Shown here piece after piece: positions 24,801-36,800 of a stretch of DNA of 64,000 bases. Every line of letters starts with the position of its first letter. Position 1 is the first letter of the stretch. The position numbers and the translations under genes were made by a program. Origin of the DNA: Cheiracanthium punctorium (taxonomy: Eukaryota > Arthropoda > Arachnida > Araneae > Cheiracanthiidae); the NCBI GenBank assembly GCA_038373885.1, contig JAWZYV010016922.1, positions 496,001-560,000 on the forward strand, in the 5' to 3' direction. The notes under the pieces were generated by a model that saw only the letters and a list, made by a program, of their open reading frames with translations, searched no databases and was not told where the DNA came from.

Positions 24801-27800
24801 GAGCAGACAACCACTACATGACCGAAACGTTTTCGAATGTGGTTACTTCCAGAGCTCTGCCCAACGCTCCGTCTTTTCGGATGTTTTGGTCACCGGTGCA
24901 CAACCAATGAATTCTTGAACGCACCCGTAGTATTGCAGTCACGGATGCTGTGTGTGCATATATCTTTTTCCTTGCTGTAATATGCATTTTTATTGATCTA
25001 ACTCATTTGTAGTTATTAAAAATATTGATTATTATTTGAATTTTCATAATTATGAGCCGCAAGTGCCATTTTAACTATCTTTGGTTACAAGATCCAAACT
25101 TTTCCACATGCATAGGTGCCAATGCTTCCGATTTACCCGGAAGGTTTCCGAATTTAACTCAGTTTTCCGATCTTCCGATCGGAAAGAGATTTCTTCCGAT
25201 TTTTAAAATTATATTTTGCGATTTAAAAAATTTTGTCCAATACTTCGCCAAAAAGTTACTTTTAATGGCAATGTTTGGCACTAGATGGCGCTAAAAATCC
25301 GTACGTACTGGGATAAGTGCTTCGCATTTTCCTCACTAGATGGTAGCACACGGTAAAAGCACGTTTGGAAACAGAACTCCTTAGAACATTTTGCGGTGTA
25401 GATTTTTCAGCCATGGAGGTTATATTTTCTGTGTAGCTAGGAATTTTCAGATGTAAACAGTAAATTTGCGAATGGCAACACCGCACTTTCCCGCAATCGC
25501 GTACGCAGAGAGTATTTATTATCGTTCAGTTGTGTGGTTGTTTACATTTGATTTTACTTAAAACGAATTTAACGTAAGCATTAAAATGTCGGAACAGCTT
25601 TAGTATGGTCCCTTTTTGGCGATTTTTTGATTTGGCGACAAAATCTTGTCGCCAACCCAAGTTTGCCTTGCCGATGCCAATTGTAAACAATATGGCGGAT
25701 CGGATGGCGCTGGTTCCGAGATAATTGATCGTCGCCGTTAATTTTGCTATGATTTATTTTAATGGCTTTTAAATATTTTTATGAAAAAAAATTAAACAGA
25801 TAACAAGCTTACATGTACATATAGATTCGGTTTAATAAAATTTAATAACTTTTCTTTTTGTGTGAGGGGGGGCTGTGCCCCCCCTCAACCCCCCCCCCCC
25901 CCCTTTCTCTTTTTAGTTGATTAAATTAAACAATGCAAACAAATAATATTCTAAAGGCAATACCTCACAAAATAACAAAAAAAAATTAAAATACATCTTA
26001 GCATTCTGACAAAAGACTACGTAAGCAAAATAAAGAACTAATTCAAATCATAACGAACAATGCTTATCTAGTACCTTAATTAAAATCGCTAAATTGTTTC
26101 AATATTGAAATAATAAAATCAAAATATCAAATATTATATTAATAACGGAATTATTTGTTGCTCCTACCATTAACAAATAAACAAAGGTAATAATAACAAA
26201 TAAAAACAAACAATGCTTATCACATACCTTGATTAAAATCTCTAAATTATTCCAATGAATATGGAAATAATAAAATCAAATTATTTCACTGTATAAAATA
26301 TTAATAACGTAATTATTTGTTGCTTCTACCCTTAACAAATAAACAATGGAGAACGCAAATATTAATCTGAAACGTACTATCAAAAGAATGCTTATTCATA
26401 CAAAACTGTATGTAAACAGTCAGTATGAACCTGAACAGCCGTTTTAAATTTCAAAAATAATTAAATAATAATAAAATTTAATGTAAAATAAAGCCATTAA
26501 AATAAAACCATAAAGCACATGGCAGATCAACCATTTGAACGAACCTCCCGCGCTAAGAAATACACAGGGCTGTTCATGAAAGGAACAAATGATCACGATT
26601 TGCCGGACGAACACGAGCGCATCCGTGACGTCACGGAAGAATCCACTTTTAGCCCGAGGTTAGGGTTACCGCTCCGGAACATCCGACGGCGGGGTTACCA
26701 TATTGGCATCCTTTATCGCGCCAAAAAAAGTCGCCAAAAATAAAGCGCGCCAAAGGGACCATACTAAAGCTGTACCAAAATGTCGAAGCGATATTATCAA
26801 TGTTACAAGGAAGAATATTCGGAGACATTCAAATTCATCCAAAAATCGAGATTAGGATCAAATCATGCATTCTGCATGTTTTGCCGAAGCGACATAAGCA
26901 TTGCCCACGGAGGCAAACATGATATCATTTTACATTCTAATACTACAAAGCACAAAGAAGCAGCCAAGGTAGTAGAATCAAATCAATCTGTGACGTCTTT
27001 TTTTGGAACCAGCGATTATTCTGTGATAAATGCGGAATGTTTATTCACACCGTTCTTGATTGAACACAACATACCTTTAAATTGCAGCGACCATGCAGGG
27101 ATGTTATTTAAAAAAATGTTTCCTGACAGCAAAATAGCCAAGAAATATGGATGTGCACGCACAAAAAGCACAGCCATATTAAAGGAAATGTCGGCAAATA
27201 AATCGGAAGAGATCGTGACGACTTTAAAGAATACGCCCTTTTCTATATCAACTGATGGGAGTAACGATGTTGATACTAAGTTTTATCCAATAGTTGTGAC
27301 TTTTTTCAATAAAACAATTCAGCAGGTTACATCAAACCTGTTGTGTGTACCATCCTTAGTAGGGGATGCTACAGGACAGAACATTGGAAAACTTTTGGTG
27401 GATAGTCTAGATTCAAAAAATATTCCTGTTTCAAATTGTATTGCATTCAGCTGTGACAATGCACCGTTATGATTGGTCATAAATCGGGCGTAGCATCAGT
27501 TTTAAAACAGCAACATGAAAATATTGAAATTATAGACTGCCCATGCCATCTCATAGATTTAGCTGCTTCAAAAAGCTCTGCATGTTTGCCATTTAATATT
27601 GATGAAGTTTTGATTGACATATATTATTATTTACAGAAGAGTTCAAAAAGAATAGATAGACTCAAGCTGCTACAGGAGTTCCATGAAACAGATATTAAAA
27701 AAGTCCTTAAACATGTTAGTACTCGTTGGCTGTCTGCTGGGAAGTGTTTAGACCGTATTATTCAGCAGTGGCAACCTCTGGTCACTTTTTTCAAAGAGGA

Positions 27801-30800
27801 AGCAATGAAAGTAACAGAAGTTACTCCTCTTTCATTTTTTACTATTCCCTCTATAAAAACAGCCCATGAAAGTGTTGATGAAATTCAAATTACTCAACCA
27901 GAAAGCAAGAAAACTGATCAAAAATTGAAGAGAAAATGCGAGACATCCAAACAACCTTCTACCTCGAAGAAGCAGAAAAATAGTAATGCCATAAGTCGTG
28001 AAGAAAGATTATTTTATTTTTTAACCACTGATGTTAATAAGGCTTACTGTTTGTTCCTGTCCTACATTATACCAGTGTTTGAAAAAGCTAATGTAAAGCT
28101 TCAGTCTGCAGAACCACACATTCATGTATTAAAATTGTTATTATTGAATTTATATAAAGAAGTGCTGTTTAAATTTGTAAAACCTAGTGCTATAAAATCA
28201 CAGGACGACCCTTTAAAAATTCCATATCATGACAGAAGTAACCAAAAAGACGATGCAGATATTTTAATTGGAAATGCAGCAGTTGAAGAAGTTAAAAAAC
28301 TTTGCCTAGCAGATAAAAATGCATTTTATGAAAATATTAGGAAATATTACACAGCAGCATGCGATTATATGCGTAATAAATTTCCTTTCAACTCGGAGTT
28401 GCTACAGCATGCAGAAGTTGCTCAACTATCCAACATTGAAAATGCCTCATTTTCTAGTATAAAATATTTTATTGAAAAATATTCTGTTTTAAGGAGTAGA
28501 ACAACTGATGAAATGATTGATTCATTGCAAGTAGAATTCAGCAAACTTCAAGTTTTGGATATTCCTGAAAGCGTAAGCAGCAAAGAGCGTATTGATACAC
28601 AGTGGTTTGCAGTAGGTGAATTGAAAAATTTCACTGGTGAACTTGAATTCAAGAACATTTCTGAGGTCATGTTAGCAATTTTGACTATTCCACACAGTAA
28701 CTCAGAATGTGAGAGGATCTTCAGCCAATTAAAGAAAAACAAAACCGATTTCAGATCTACTATGTCAAATGACACTTTAGAGAACTTATTAGTATTAAAA
28801 TCTTCACAAAATGCTAAATGCTATGAGCAGGTCTTCGATAATAATTTTCTAAAAAAAGCAAAATCTTGTTCAACAGCATTTGTTAATACAAAATAATAAA
28901 AATATATTTATTGATATAAATAAATAATTTCTTTGTTTATTTTCACATTTAAAAAAAATCTGCATATTTATAGTGTATGTTATCTTTTCACTGAAAAAAG
29001 TGCGCTACTGCGCTATGTCGTGTTAGGACTACAGATTTTCCACCTTAGCAAATTGGCACCTATGCACATGGATCGGAAAAGTTACCGGTGATAATCACGT
29101 GGCAAAATGTTTGGTATGCTCAACAAACAAAATATGGTGTTTGCCAAAATCAAAATATTTGCTTAAAACGGTACTTGCTCCAATTTACATTGTCTCTCAG
29201 CAATTATGAAATAGTATTAAGTGTTTTTGAGGAATTTTCAATATATGTGTGTTCATAAAACCATGAGATTAAATTAGGTTATAAGAAAATAGAAATAATG
29301 AAAAAAAAAAATCTCAAAAATATGTATGCTCATTGTGTCCTTGAATTTTTTCTCTGAGAAAGAGTGGCCACCCTGCATACAGAGCAAGCTATTTCCTATG
29401 TACACAGTGTATTTAAAATTTTTCAAATGGCAAATGATTATCAAAATTATTATGCAATTTCCGCTGTCTTTTACCTATTTATGTTAATACTAAAAAGTTT
29501 GCTCTATTACTAATCCAAAAAGCCATATCCCCAATAGATTTAATTTTTCTTTAGTATTTATGATATTTAAAGCTGCTTGTCCATAATTTATAAATGTTTT
29601 TTTAATTAATATTCGGTGCTCCCCAGAAGCTTTAATCAACCGGGTGGCATTTTGAAGCTGCAATGTATAATTCGCTCAAATTAAAGCATTCAGAATTATA
29701 TTAATTTTCCTGCTGAGCAGTCAGTAAAACTTGTTGAACCAGAAAGGCCCGAGTAGAACCCTGATATTAACATGTGAAATATATTTACATTTTGTCTATC
29801 AAAAAAGAAAAAGAAAAAAATTTCAGACTGAAGAGGATAAAATCACACACACACACACACACAAAAATGATTTCCTACAGTGTGGAAAATTTCACCAATA
29901 GCTACCAATTGGCAAAATTTCCCCTTTCAGTAAGGAAAAACATCATTCCTGTGCCCAGAAGACAGTTCCTAATAAGCTGTTTTGAACCAAGTTAATACCA
30001 TGTCAATATAGCTTTCGTACTAAATGCCAAATATGTTAACCCAGCAATCTGAGATAGAAGCCTAGTTCAGGGCGCTCAAGCCCATGGCCCATGCATTCTT
30101 TAGATATGGAAAAAACATAACTGGCATTAAAAAAAAATTTTTTTTTAGTAGACTGGCTGCCAAGGCAGCTAGCTTTGCCACCCTATCCCTTACTGTGGCA
30201 GTGTTGGCTAGGGATGTAACGGATATCCGACATGCTGTCCGATATCTGAATCATAACTACGGATATCCAGCTATATACTACTAAATTTCTATCTATAATA
30301 TACATGGGACAGGATGGAAAATTATATTGGAACATTCTTGATAAAGTGATACATAAAACAGAGGGATATATTTTTTAACTGAAAAAACAGCAAATTTAAC
30401 ACTGGAAATGGACCATTTAAAATAAACACACAATTTTAACATTTGTTCAGTAGTTTTTGAGCACATTTATAATGATTTAGACTAATATTTAGAGTTGATT
30501 TCATGCAGCAAATGCCGCTTAGCAGACATTTTCTGAACTTAAAAAAACAAAAAAACAACAAAAAAAAAAAACCTATTAATGTGCCAAAGTTAGCAACCTG
30601 GCATTTTATAGTACAGTTGCATTATTTTATATGTATCCTTGGTTACAATAATACCATTGGTACAAAACAAGAAATGGCTAAAATATGCTTTAGTCCACTC
30701 CATGGGGACTTTTCTTTTAATGTGAGGATAAACACACCAAATATTTTAAATTCGATATTTTAAAGCTGTGAAAAGATCTGAAGGATCTTGCATTTTTGAG

Positions 30801-33800
30801 TGGGCATTGTTTTGTAATCTAGCTGCTGCGTCACATACGTAACCAGTAATAGATATGCTTGCTTCATTTAATGTTATTTAACTGTTAACTTGGGTTTTTA
30901 CACACGTGTTATTGTTATTACGCTAATGTTTACATCTAGTTCTTGCCATATGCAGTATAGAAATATCGTTGATTTTGGTACCATATACATTAGTATTTTA
31001 TATTGTGGATAGTTAAGTAGAATAAAATGTGTGCATTGTTTTAAAAAGCTAAATTATTTTTTAAAAAGCTTTGTTTGCATGATAAAAAAGAGATTTTGAT
31101 TGATGGGGCTTTAATGGTGGAGCCAGGTTGACCCTTAATGATGATCCACCACTGCCCCCACCTCACACTCAAAATCAATTAAAATAATTTTGTATGAATT
31201 AATTTCAGGTTGGAATGAACTGTTAATAGCTTCATTTTGTCACAAATCAGTTTCTCTAAAGGATGGTATTATGCTTGCCTCAGGCCATATTGTTCACCGT
31301 AATAGTGCTCATTCAGCTGGTGTTGGTAGTATATATGACAGACTTTTAACTGAGTTAGTTGTTAAGATGAGAGAAATGAAGATGGACAAGACTGAACTTG
31401 CTTGTTTAAAGGCCATAGTTCTTTTTAACCCAGGTATGTACATTAAACTGATTATTTAATTTTGCTATGTTTTTATGAATCAACTAAGAGATACTTGATT
31501 GATGTTCAGAGTTACCTGATTGATAGAGAAGGGAGAGATTGTAGATTTTATTAATACTGTCTGTTTAAAGAACTTAACCTTAAACATAAATTTGTACATT
31601 AAATTTTCACATACCAGAGTAAAATTTCTTCAGTGTTTTTTATAAATTATGTAGAAATGTTTTCCTGTACTTATTTTTCTTTTGATGAAAAGGGGTGGGT
31701 GGGTACTTATCAGCTTACTGCTTGACCGTTAGCATTTAACAGTTTATCGCTTAGAGAGGAGAAAAACGAGCATTTGTTGTAATTTTTTTCAGTTCGTTGC
31801 AGCAATTTCAGTGTATTCAACCACAGTCTGTCCATAGCAGAATATGTGCAGCTGATTTTCCTACTTTTTTATGTAATTTCAAGTACGTAGGGTGTTAAGA
31901 ATATAATGTGTTACAATGTCATTTTGAACCTATGATGCTTTATAATTTAAAGTCTTTGTGAAAAGTTTTTGTTTTACACTTGCACATTGAGGTAAGGTGT
32001 ACTATTTGTCTCTTGAGGAGAGACGACAAAGTAATTAAAAAAATTTTTAATCTTAATATATATATAAAATGCTAATGTTCGTTTGTAAAGACAGGGTTTT
32101 CTCTATTACCACCTACTCAAATTAACTTCCCGTTGGGGTGGTAAATACCCCTTGGTCTCACGGCGAAAGTAAGGGAGTTTGGTCGCGGTGGGTGGTTGTG
32201 GGTGGCGAAAATGTGAAAAAATATATATCTGTCCTTTTCTAACTCATGAGAACTTCTGAATTTCAACTCCAATAAAATATTAAAATTTAATGTTTATTGT
32301 CTGTTGCCATATCAGCAGGAAAACTGAATCTCAAGCAATTATCATCTGCGAACCATTTTACCTGAAACAAATTTAAGTTATTTTGACAAGTGAAAAAGAA
32401 CAAATTATTTGAATATTCTAGAGTGTTCTGGTACTAGCAATTTCGATGTATTATCTATCTATATATATATAAATGAATGTTTGTGGGTATTGTATGTATG
32501 TATGTGGGTGTGTATGACGTTGAAAAACTCCAAAACTGTTTGACCAATTACCATGAAATTTGGTACACTTAAGTCTTTTGTCACGGAGAAGGTTTTTATG
32601 CTATCCATTTTACTCTAGCTCGCCGCTAAGTGGCGCTGCAGAACGTCGAACTCTATTCAACTGCTTGCTATGAAATACCGGTTAACTTATCTTGACGAAA
32701 ATTGGTACATATGGATATTTGAACACGGAGAATATTTTTACGCAATACATTTTGATATAACTTGCCTAGGTGGCACTGCAGAGCGTCGAATTCTATTCCG
32801 TTGGACCGTTTGCTATGAAAATACCATTCAACTAACTTTGATGAAAATTGCTATTTATGGATATTTGAACACGGAGAAGATTTTTATGCTATCCATTTTC
32901 CTCTAGCTTGCCGCTAGCTGGCGCTTCAGAACTTTCCGTTCGAATTCTATTCTGTTCAACCGATTTTGATGAAAGTTGGTACACGCGGATATTTGAAGAC
33001 GTAGAATATTTTTACACTATTCATTTTACCATGACTTGCCGCTAGACGACGCTGCAGTACATTGAATTCAATTCCGTTCGCCCGCTCGCTATGGAAGTAC
33101 CGTTCAACTAATTTTTATGAAAATCGGTACACACGGATATTTGAAGACGTAGAATATTTTTACTTTATCCATTTTGCTGTAACTTGACGCTAGATAGCGT
33201 TGCAGAGCATCGATTTCTATTCCGTTCGACCACTTGCTATGAAAATACCATTCAACCGATTTTGACGAAAATTGGAACTCATGGATATTTGAAGAAGTAG
33301 AATATTTTTACACTATCCATTTTGCTATAACTTGCCGCTAGTTGGTGCTGCAGAACGCTGAATTCTATTTCGTTCGACCGCTTCCTTTGGAAGTACCGTT
33401 CAACTAATTTTGATGAAAATTGGTACACACGGATATTTGAAGACGTAGAATATTTTTACTTTATCCATTTTGCTGTAACTTGATGCTAGATGGCACTGCA
33501 GAACGTCAATTTCTATTCCATTCGCCCGCTTGCTATGAAAATAGCATTCAACCGATTTTGAGGATAATTGGTACACACGGATATTTGAAGAAGTAGAATA
33601 TTTTTACACTATCCGTTTTGCTATAACTTGCCGCAAGATGGCACTGCAGCGCATCAACTTCTATACCGTTCAACTAATCGCCATAAAAATTTTTATGCTT
33701 ACACATTTGAGCACAGAGAATACATTCTAACTATTCATTTATCTGTTACTCACCACTAGATGACAATGCAGCGCATTAATACTTTAACTCGCAGGGATGT

Positions 33801-36800
33801 GCCAGCTGCTCCAATTGCTCCAAATTGTGCCAAATCAATCCTGATGTGCCAATCTGCTACAAAAAGATCATTTTTGGACATTTTTGCTCCAAATTCAGCA
33901 AAACTGCTACATTTTTAATTTTTCCATATATGTTTAAACGTTTGTAAATCTCCCGAATTTTTACAAAAGTCATCACACATTCTAAGCATTCTAATTTCAA
34001 TCTTCCTCTATTAATCTTAAAAATGAATATTTTTTCTTTGGCATCCCTTTGTTTAAACCTCCAATGCCTTATGGTTGGAGGTTTAAACAAAGGGAGCATA
34101 AGGCCCCCAGGAGTAAAATTTGACCTCTGTTTTAAATTTAATTTTATATAAATTTGTAATTTTTTGTTACCAAATTTTTTATTAGCTGCTGATGGTAGTT
34201 AACCTATTTGTGCCCAGATATTTTTGAGACTTTCTTTGATTTTTGCTAATACCAGCAATAATAGATAAATTTCTTATGTCAACTTCTTGAGCAAGGTATG
34301 ATTTCTTTTAAAATCATTCTGTATAATCATTGAAATGTCAGCATCCTACTGGGCCATGTTAAGATATTATGTGGAGTTGAGGTTCTATACTCGTGAATAA
34401 AGGCTAGGAAAAATAAATAACGCTTTCGACTGATAGCGAAAATGCCGTCCCCAAAAAAGGACGCTGGGCATAAATGGGTTAATATAGTTTAGTAAATATT
34501 GTATTTTTGATTTAAAATAGATATTTTGTATAGCAATGTATAAAATAACTGAATTTTTATTTATTTCATAAGCTTCTGACCCCTCCCCCCCCCCAAAAAA
34601 AAAAAACTGGTTTTTGTTATAAGCTAAGAGTTTTTAGGAACCTCCTTAATTTTCATTTTTTTGATTGGATTCTTTAATGACTTTTCTCTTTCCCTCCAAA
34701 AATAAATTTTGTATTTCAAAATTGACATTCTTATGCTCCAAAAGTGACTTTTTCTTGCTCCAAGTTGCTCCAAAAATGTATTTTTTCTTGCTCCACAAAT
34801 TGCTCCAAAATTTAATTTCAGCTGGCACATCCCTGAACTCGCCATTAGATGGCAATGCAGCGCACCAACTTCATGACCAGACAATTGATCTCTATGAAAA
34901 TTGATATAGCTAGATACTTGAATGAGAATATTTTCATGTTATCCATTTTGCTATAAATAGCTACTTCATTGTTCTGTAGCACATCATTACTTTAACTCGC
35001 CAATAGATAGCACTGAAACGTATCAACTTCTTACTTTAATTCGTCTGTTGATGGCGCTGCAGCATATAAAGACTGTTCAACTGATCGGTATGAAAACTGG
35101 TATAGATAGATATTTGAACACGGAGAATATTTTGGCGTTATCCATTTTGCTATAATTTGCCACTAGATGTCACTTCAAACCAATAACTTCATGACCCTTT
35201 AACTGATCACCATGAAAATTAGTAAACATAGATGTTTGAACGAAAAGAATATTTTCGCCGCATCCGTTTAGCTATAACTCGCCTTCTGTACCGTTCAAAT
35301 TGGTACACACAGATATTTGAGCACGGAGAATACTTTTACACTATCTATTTTGCTATGACTTGCCTCTAGATGCCGATGCAGCACACCAACTTCAAAGCCC
35401 GATCACCTTAAAAATTGGTATGCATACACATTTGAGCAGAAATGTGTATGCTCAAATGTGTATATTTTTATGATATAATATTTTTTTTAATATTCATTTG
35501 GCTGTACTCGCCACTTGATGGCACTGCAGCCAGGGCCTGTTTTCCGGGAGGGCATTCGGGGCAAGCGTACTGGCTCCCAAAAATGGTTCTTTAAGTTTAA
35601 AGATTTGTAAATTTTGAAAAAGCTTTCGAAAAAGTGTCCCCTAATGAAGCTTTTGCCCAGGGCCCCCAACTCGGCAAATCTGCCCCTGACTGCAGCACTT
35701 TATTATTTTAACTCGACACTAGATAGCACTTCAGCAATCAACTTCTTGATCGTTCAACTAACCGCTCTCAAAATTGGTATACATACACATTTGAACACGG
35801 ATAATATTTTCGCGTTATCCATTTTGTTTAACTGTCTCTTTGATGGCGCAGTAGCGCATTATTACTTTAATTTGCCACTAGATGGCGCTGCAGCATAACT
35901 TGATCGTTAAACTATTTGCTATGAAAATTGGTACACATAGATATTTGATCATGAAAATATTTTGATGCTATTTATTTTGCAAAAACTTTGACAGTTGATG
36001 ACGCTGCGCCGAATCATCTTCACCGTTCAAATGATCGCCATGAAATTCTTTATGCATAATTGTTGAACACAGATAATATTTATGCGATATCAATATTGCT
36101 ATATTTATTTATTAAATAGTAATTATATTAAACCGTAATATAAAAAAAGAATCCATTCATTCCCGTGCGAAGAACGAGGCATACAGCTAGTATTTTTCAT
36201 AAACCTTTAGGCATCAAAAAATATTCTGTATTGTTTATCATTATTTGTAGGCTTTATCCAAGTGTGTAAAATTTTTAATAAAAATACTCATTTTTACCAG
36301 AGATTATATTACATTTATTGTCCCATCCAGAGATACCAGGGGCGTAGCCAGAAATTTTTCATGGGGGAGGGGGGTTACGACTACTATAACTCATATATAT
36401 GTATACGTGTGTAAGATAATGTAATGAAGAATGTACATTTTGTATGGCAAAAAATTCCTCATGAGGAGGGGGTTATGACCCCCCTAACCCCCCCCCCTTG
36501 GCTACGCCCCTGAGAGATACTATTCAAAAAATCCTATTGTTTGGAAAGATAATATTTGAACATGTAAAAATACAGTTAGAATGTGTGCTGGTACTGATTA
36601 AAAAATTTGGGAGTAAAATTTTTGACAGCTATTTGTTTTATTTATTCTTGATGTGAAAATTTAACTTCAGTAAATTTTTTGAAGCACAGCTTAAAATGTG
36701 TTGTAATACTGTTATTGATAGGAACAGTTTTTTAAACACACCACACAAGAAATTTAGTGTTAAAAGGTTAAAATTAATTTTAAAAACTTAATAATTACCA

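Larger units (their letters stand above)
25111..29064 (+). mobile_element. hAT transposon carrying a transposase, interrupted
   Basis: Perfect 13-bp inverse ends CATAGGTGCCAAT / ATTGGCACCTATG, flanked by CACATG (25105-25110 and 29065-29070). It encloses the transposase relic 26780-28896. Without the inner insertion (25591-26776 plus one 8-bp duplication) the element would be about 2.76 kb, a normal size for an autonomous hAT. hAT elements usually make 8-bp duplications, so 6 identical bases is slightly short. Confidence 0.87.
24080..29375. mobile_element. Outer CAGGGTGGCCAC element split by nested insertions
   Basis: The left end CAGGGTGGCCAC and right end GTGGCCACCCTG are perfect 12-bp inverse repeats. 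CATACA directly precedes 24080 and directly follows 29375, a 6-bp target duplication. Subterminal TCCTTGAATTT words occur on both sides. Removing the inner elements leaves roughly 1 kb of its own sequence and no coding capacity. Same loose family as 8740-9048. Confidence 0.82.
22630..31208 (+). other. RXR: RXR intron 6 (8.6 kb)
   Basis: Dominated by the nested transposon block 24080-29375. 22630-24079 is AT-rich with T runs and no exon. 29376-31208 holds a CA dinucleotide repeat near 29845-29862, the short repeat at 30209 and AT-rich DNA. A CAGTGGCAGCTCATGATC word at 23997 has a loose inverse near 31140 (GATGATCCACCACTG), hinting at a still larger, older element; this is weak. Confidence 0.5.
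32600..36060 (+). repeat. Tandem array of about 150-bp units with CTCF-like boxes
   Basis: About nineteen diverged units. A typical unit has a gene-like succession of words: TATGAAAATTGGTACACA, GGATATTTGAA, GAATATTTTTACACTATCC, ATTTTGCTATAACTTGCC, then CTAGATGGCGCTGCAG. Box spacing in the left part is about 133-153 bases (for example 32625, 32778, 32918, 33051, 33195, 33347, 33490, 33638, 33764). Two later insertions split the array; units continue after 34840 and to about 36010. Confidence 0.85.
32458..36190 (+). mobile_element. Helitron-like element 2, tandem-array type
   Basis: Starts TCTATATATATATAAATGAATG after an A (an alternative start is 32454) and ends CCCGTGCGAAGAACGAGG ... CAGCTAG before a T. 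The 3' terminator clearly belongs to the same type as that of element 1 at 7157. The body is almost entirely the tandem array listed separately, interrupted by a TIR element (33792-34835) and a hAT MITE (35531-35688). No Rep/helicase gene. Confidence 0.75.

Noticed and set aside
26519..26743. 74-codon frame [10 protein letters not shown]... inside the 1.19-kb TIR element
   Set aside because: Lies in the terminal part of a non-autonomous element, has no recognised domain and is not shared in the other copy.
23997..31155. Still larger enclosing element suggested by CAGTGG...CCACTG words
   Set aside because: Inverse match is short and imperfect, and the flanks do not form a convincing duplication.
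32600..36060. Regular repeats suggesting a CRISPR-like array
   Set aside because: Units are about 150 bp, diverged and without short identical repeats plus unique spacers. They lie inside a Helitron-like element in a eukaryotic intron.
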